NCBI GenBank assembly: GCA_902602595.1 | Contig: CACKRJ010000005.1 | Location: 1-64,000 of the forward strand | Source: an uncultured SAR86 cluster bacterium | Lineage (GTDB): Bacteria > Pseudomonadota > Gammaproteobacteria > Magnimaribacterales > D2472 | Direction of reading: 5' to 3' | DNA length: 64,000 bases | In this document: piece after piece, positions 61,440-64,000 of the stretch | Numbering within the stretch: position 1 is the stretch's first letter | Layout: every line of letters starts with the position of its first letter | Notes under the pieces: generated by a model | What the model saw: only the letters and a program-made list of their open reading frames with translations | What the model was told of the DNA's origin: nothing | Database searches by the model: none | Program-made: the position numbers and the translations under genes

Positions 61440-64000
61440 CTCTCTCAAGTTTTGGGTTTGAAATAGTACCAAGAACTTCGTATTGATAATTAGTAAGATT
61501 GTTTATATCTTCTTCAAATATTTCATTTATCACTGCTGAACCAGCAACAGCAGGAAGTCCTCCAAGTACTGCAGCATACCATGGAAGATTTTCACCAACT
61601 CGAATCCTCAAATCTAAACTAAGATCTAGATCCTCTAAACTATTTTCAGAGTTTTTATTAATTTGACCAACCCACCTCATTTTTGCTGCATTCGTTTCAA
61701 TAAATAAAGGTGATACAAGTCGCAGCTTTGATTTACTAAATAATAGATCTCCCTCAACCCTACCTAATTGCAGAGAAGTAAATTCATCAATTGAAAGGTC
61801 TAAGTTTGCTAATTTTCCAAGGATATTTCTTAGATTTAGAACACCAAGCAAATTAAAAGCCATTGAGTCTGCGATAGAATCCTCAATTAGCAAATCTTTC
61901 AAAATAAAATTAACCTCTCCTTCTATATGACTTAGAGTAGAAAGCTCTCTCCATTGAAGATCTACAGATCCATTAAAATAAGAAAAATCTACAACATCTT
62001 TTAAATATGATATTTTGTTTGAATCTTTTATTAGAAAATCCCCCCTGATTTTATATAAAGGCCTTAACTTGTCTACTGAAAAATATGCATTTGAAGAGTT
62101 GTAGGACCGTTTGATAGAAATTAAATTCGAAGATAATTTAATATTATTTGCTGAAAAATTATTTTGATTATTTTCAAGATAGACATCAAGATTCTTTATC
62201 TTTACCTTGCTAATTAAAGAGTTTTTGATTATCAATCTTGAATTTATAGCTGTATCAAAACTTAATTGTGACGAATTGCTAAATTCTATATCAGGAATAA
62301 CTGAATCATTTATTTCTATTCTCGCGAAACCCGTCTCATCCATTTTGAGATTTAAATTAAGCTTATTTGAATTTAAATTACCCCTAATTCCTGAATTTTT
62401 AAAATCAAATACTCCAGAAAGATCATAAAAATTATTATTAAAAAATTTAAAATTTTTAATATCAAAGGCCAGTTTATTAAGTTTTATAGATGTTGACTCA
62501 AGGTTTTTAGGCAACGTAGAAATTAATAGACTCTCATCAATAGATTGTGAGTAAAGATACAGATTTAATCCAGGCTCGTCATTAAAACTCTTATACTGAT
62601 CAGGAAGTTTTTTACCTATTGAAATGTATCCATCATATTTACTAAGATCTCTAATATGTATATCTACCCTTTGATTACTAACTTCCAGCGATGGATTGGA
62701 AAAATTAGTGATTAAAATTTCTGTTGGCAATCTTGTTAGCTTATCTTTTGAAAGCAAATTAAACAGCGAATTTAACTCAATATTTTTTAAATCGGAATTT
62801 ATCTTTAACGTTGGAAGAGAATTTTTCTGAATATTTAGATCTATATTAAAAGCATCATTCCCAGAAACCTGAAGATATGGTGATTCTATTATAAAGTCCC
62901 CTGGATCTAAATTAATATTTGTAGACAAAGTTAAATCATATTCCTTTAATAAATCTTCACCCAAAAGATTAACTTGTATTTCCTCATTCATGAATGTTGA
63001 TGGCATTAATCCGTAGACTGAATCTAAGTCGACAATAAAGATATTCGCCTTATCAAATTTAATCTTATGAGACTGCAATATTGGCATAAAAAAATCTTTT
63101 GTTTGTATTGAAATAGCATTATTTAGCATCAAAGTTGATAATGTCATTTCACCTTTATGCTCTACTTGCATTTCAGGCAAATTAAAGCGTTCTTCTCCAA
63201 TGCTTAATAAATTCTTCAGATCGATTGATTGCAAATCATGCAAGGAATAAAAGCTGAGCTTTTGAGTTTTAAAATTTATTAGTCCATAGGCTTCATTATA
63301 GAAAAAATTTGTGACTTTGCCGGAGGGAGAAAAAATATATAGATTTTTGATATCAGCTTCAATCATCGGTCCAGTTAAATCAATTATTGAATCTTCGTTA
63401 AGCACTAATTTTGATTCATTAATTAATATTTTTGCTTTCAAATCAGCACTTAAGTCATCGCTAGGAATTGAGTAATTAAAATAAATTGAATTTTTGCTTC
63501 CAAGATTGATGCTTTCATCAATATAAGAACTTACCCGTTTCAAAGATTTAGGAAGCGAAAATGTAATTAAGTCTTTTGAAATATCATGTCCTTTAAGCTT
63601 AATAGATAAAAGATTGTCAAGCTCCTGATTCGTCTTCAAAGCAAGATCAATACCAGCAGATTTATTTTTAATGCGAGCCTTTAGATCAAAAACTGATCCA
63701 GAAAAATTCCCTACTCCAGAAATGGATACTGGAATAAAATTTTGATTAAAATTTTTAAGTACAGATGAATTAGACTCTACTAAGAATTTTATCTTATCTC
63801 CATAGCCTGAAAAATCTCCGCTAAGATTGATGATTTCCTTGAAATAAAGGTCATTAAGATCTAGGTCCCTGACAAATCCAGAATATTTTGGAAGGAAGGT
63901 ATCGAATGATAGAAATAAATTTTCAATAATTAAATTTGTTACCTTCAATCTTTCGATTTTTAGAATCTCAGGCGAAAGAAAAAATCTTGGGACTGCTACA
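61420..64000 (-). CDS. AsmA/YhdP-like large protein, 5' truncated by window edge
   Basis: Repetitive beta-rich sequence; C-terminal NLRNILGKLANLDLSIDEFTSLQLGRVEGDLLFSKSKLRLVSPLFIETNAAKMRWVGQIN...LPAVAGSAVINEIF typical of YhdP; frame open to base 64000 (...VPRFFLSPEILKIERLKVTN). Confidence 0.82.
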   Translation of the reverse strand, partial: VAVPRFFLSPEILKIERLKVTNLIIENLFLSFDTFLPKYSGFVRDLDLNDLYFKEIINLSGDFSGYGDKIKFLVESNSSVLKNFNQNFIPVSISGVGNFSGSVFDLKARIKNKSAGIDLALKTNQELDNLLSIKLKGHDISKDLITFSLPKSLKRVSSYIDESINLGSKNSIYFNYSIPSDDLSADLKAKILINESKLVLNEDSIIDLTGPMIEADIKNLYIFSPSGKVTNFFYNEAYGLINFKTQKLSFYSLHDLQSIDLKNLLSIGEERFNLPEMQVEHKGEMTLSTLMLNNAISIQTKDFFMPILQSHKIKFDKANIFIVDLDSVYGLMPSTFMNEEIQVNLLGEDLLKEYDLTLSTNINLDPGDFIIESPYLQVSGNDAFNIDLNIQKNSLPTLKINSDLKNIELNSLFNLLSKDKLTRLPTEILITNFSNPSLEVSNQRVDIHIRDLSKYDGYISIGKKLPDQYKSFNDEPGLNLYLYSQSIDESLLISTLPKNLESTSIKLNKLAFDIKNFKFFNNNFYDLSGVFDFKNSGIRGNLNSNKLNLNLKMDETGFARIEINDSVIPDIEFSNSSQLSFDTAINSRLIIKNSLISKVKIKNLDVYLENNQNNFSANNIKLSSNLISIKRSYNSSNAYFSVDKLRPLYKIRGDFLIKDSNKISYLKDVVDFSYFNGSVDLQWRELSTLSHIEGEVNFILKDLLIEDSIADSMAFNLLGVLNLRNILGKLANLDLSIDEFTSLQLGRVEGDLLFSKSKLRLVSPLFIETNAAKMRWVGQINKNSENSLEDLDLSLDLRIRVGENLPWYAAVLGGLPAVAGSAVINEIFEEDINNLTNYQYEVLGTISNPKLERVKQETN

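Overview
The window is AT-rich, gene-dense bacterial chromosome. By gene content and order it comes from a streamlined gammaproteobacterium, plausibly a marine SAR86-like lineage, but that placement is inference. Almost every base is explained by conserved housekeeping clusters: ybgF-pal-tolBARQ-ybgC / yebC-aspS, recA-fdxA / nlpD-pcm-surE-ispDF-ftsB-eno-kdsA-pyrG, alr-dnaB-rplI-rpsR-rpsF, a full division/cell-wall (dcw) cluster, rnpB, rsmI-lpoA, sspA-petCBA-rpsI-rplM, zapE/degS, murA-bolA-mlaC, and kdsD-lptA-lptB-rpoN-mgtE. There is one tRNA-Lys. I see no CRISPR array, prophage, transposon or integron. The unusual signals are departures from conserved architecture. (1) The ruvCAB slot between yebC and ybgC holds one small PD-(D/E)XK nuclease resembling phage Holliday-junction resolvases. 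(2) ftsZ has moved from the distal end of the dcw cluster (after ftsA) to the head, between mraZ and rsmH. (3) mutS/cinA/recX/rpoS/truD, kdsC/lptC, mlaFEDB, sspB and hpf/ptsN are missing from their usual positions. (4) Several proteins are compacted: TolA, LpoA, MurD, FtsQ, and a ProRS without the editing insertion. (5) A phased ~10-11 bp repeat in front of mraZ looks like a divergent MraZ box. Absence statements apply only to this window; such genes may be elsewhere in the genome. Both terminal CDSs (M48 peptidase and YhdP-like) run off the window.
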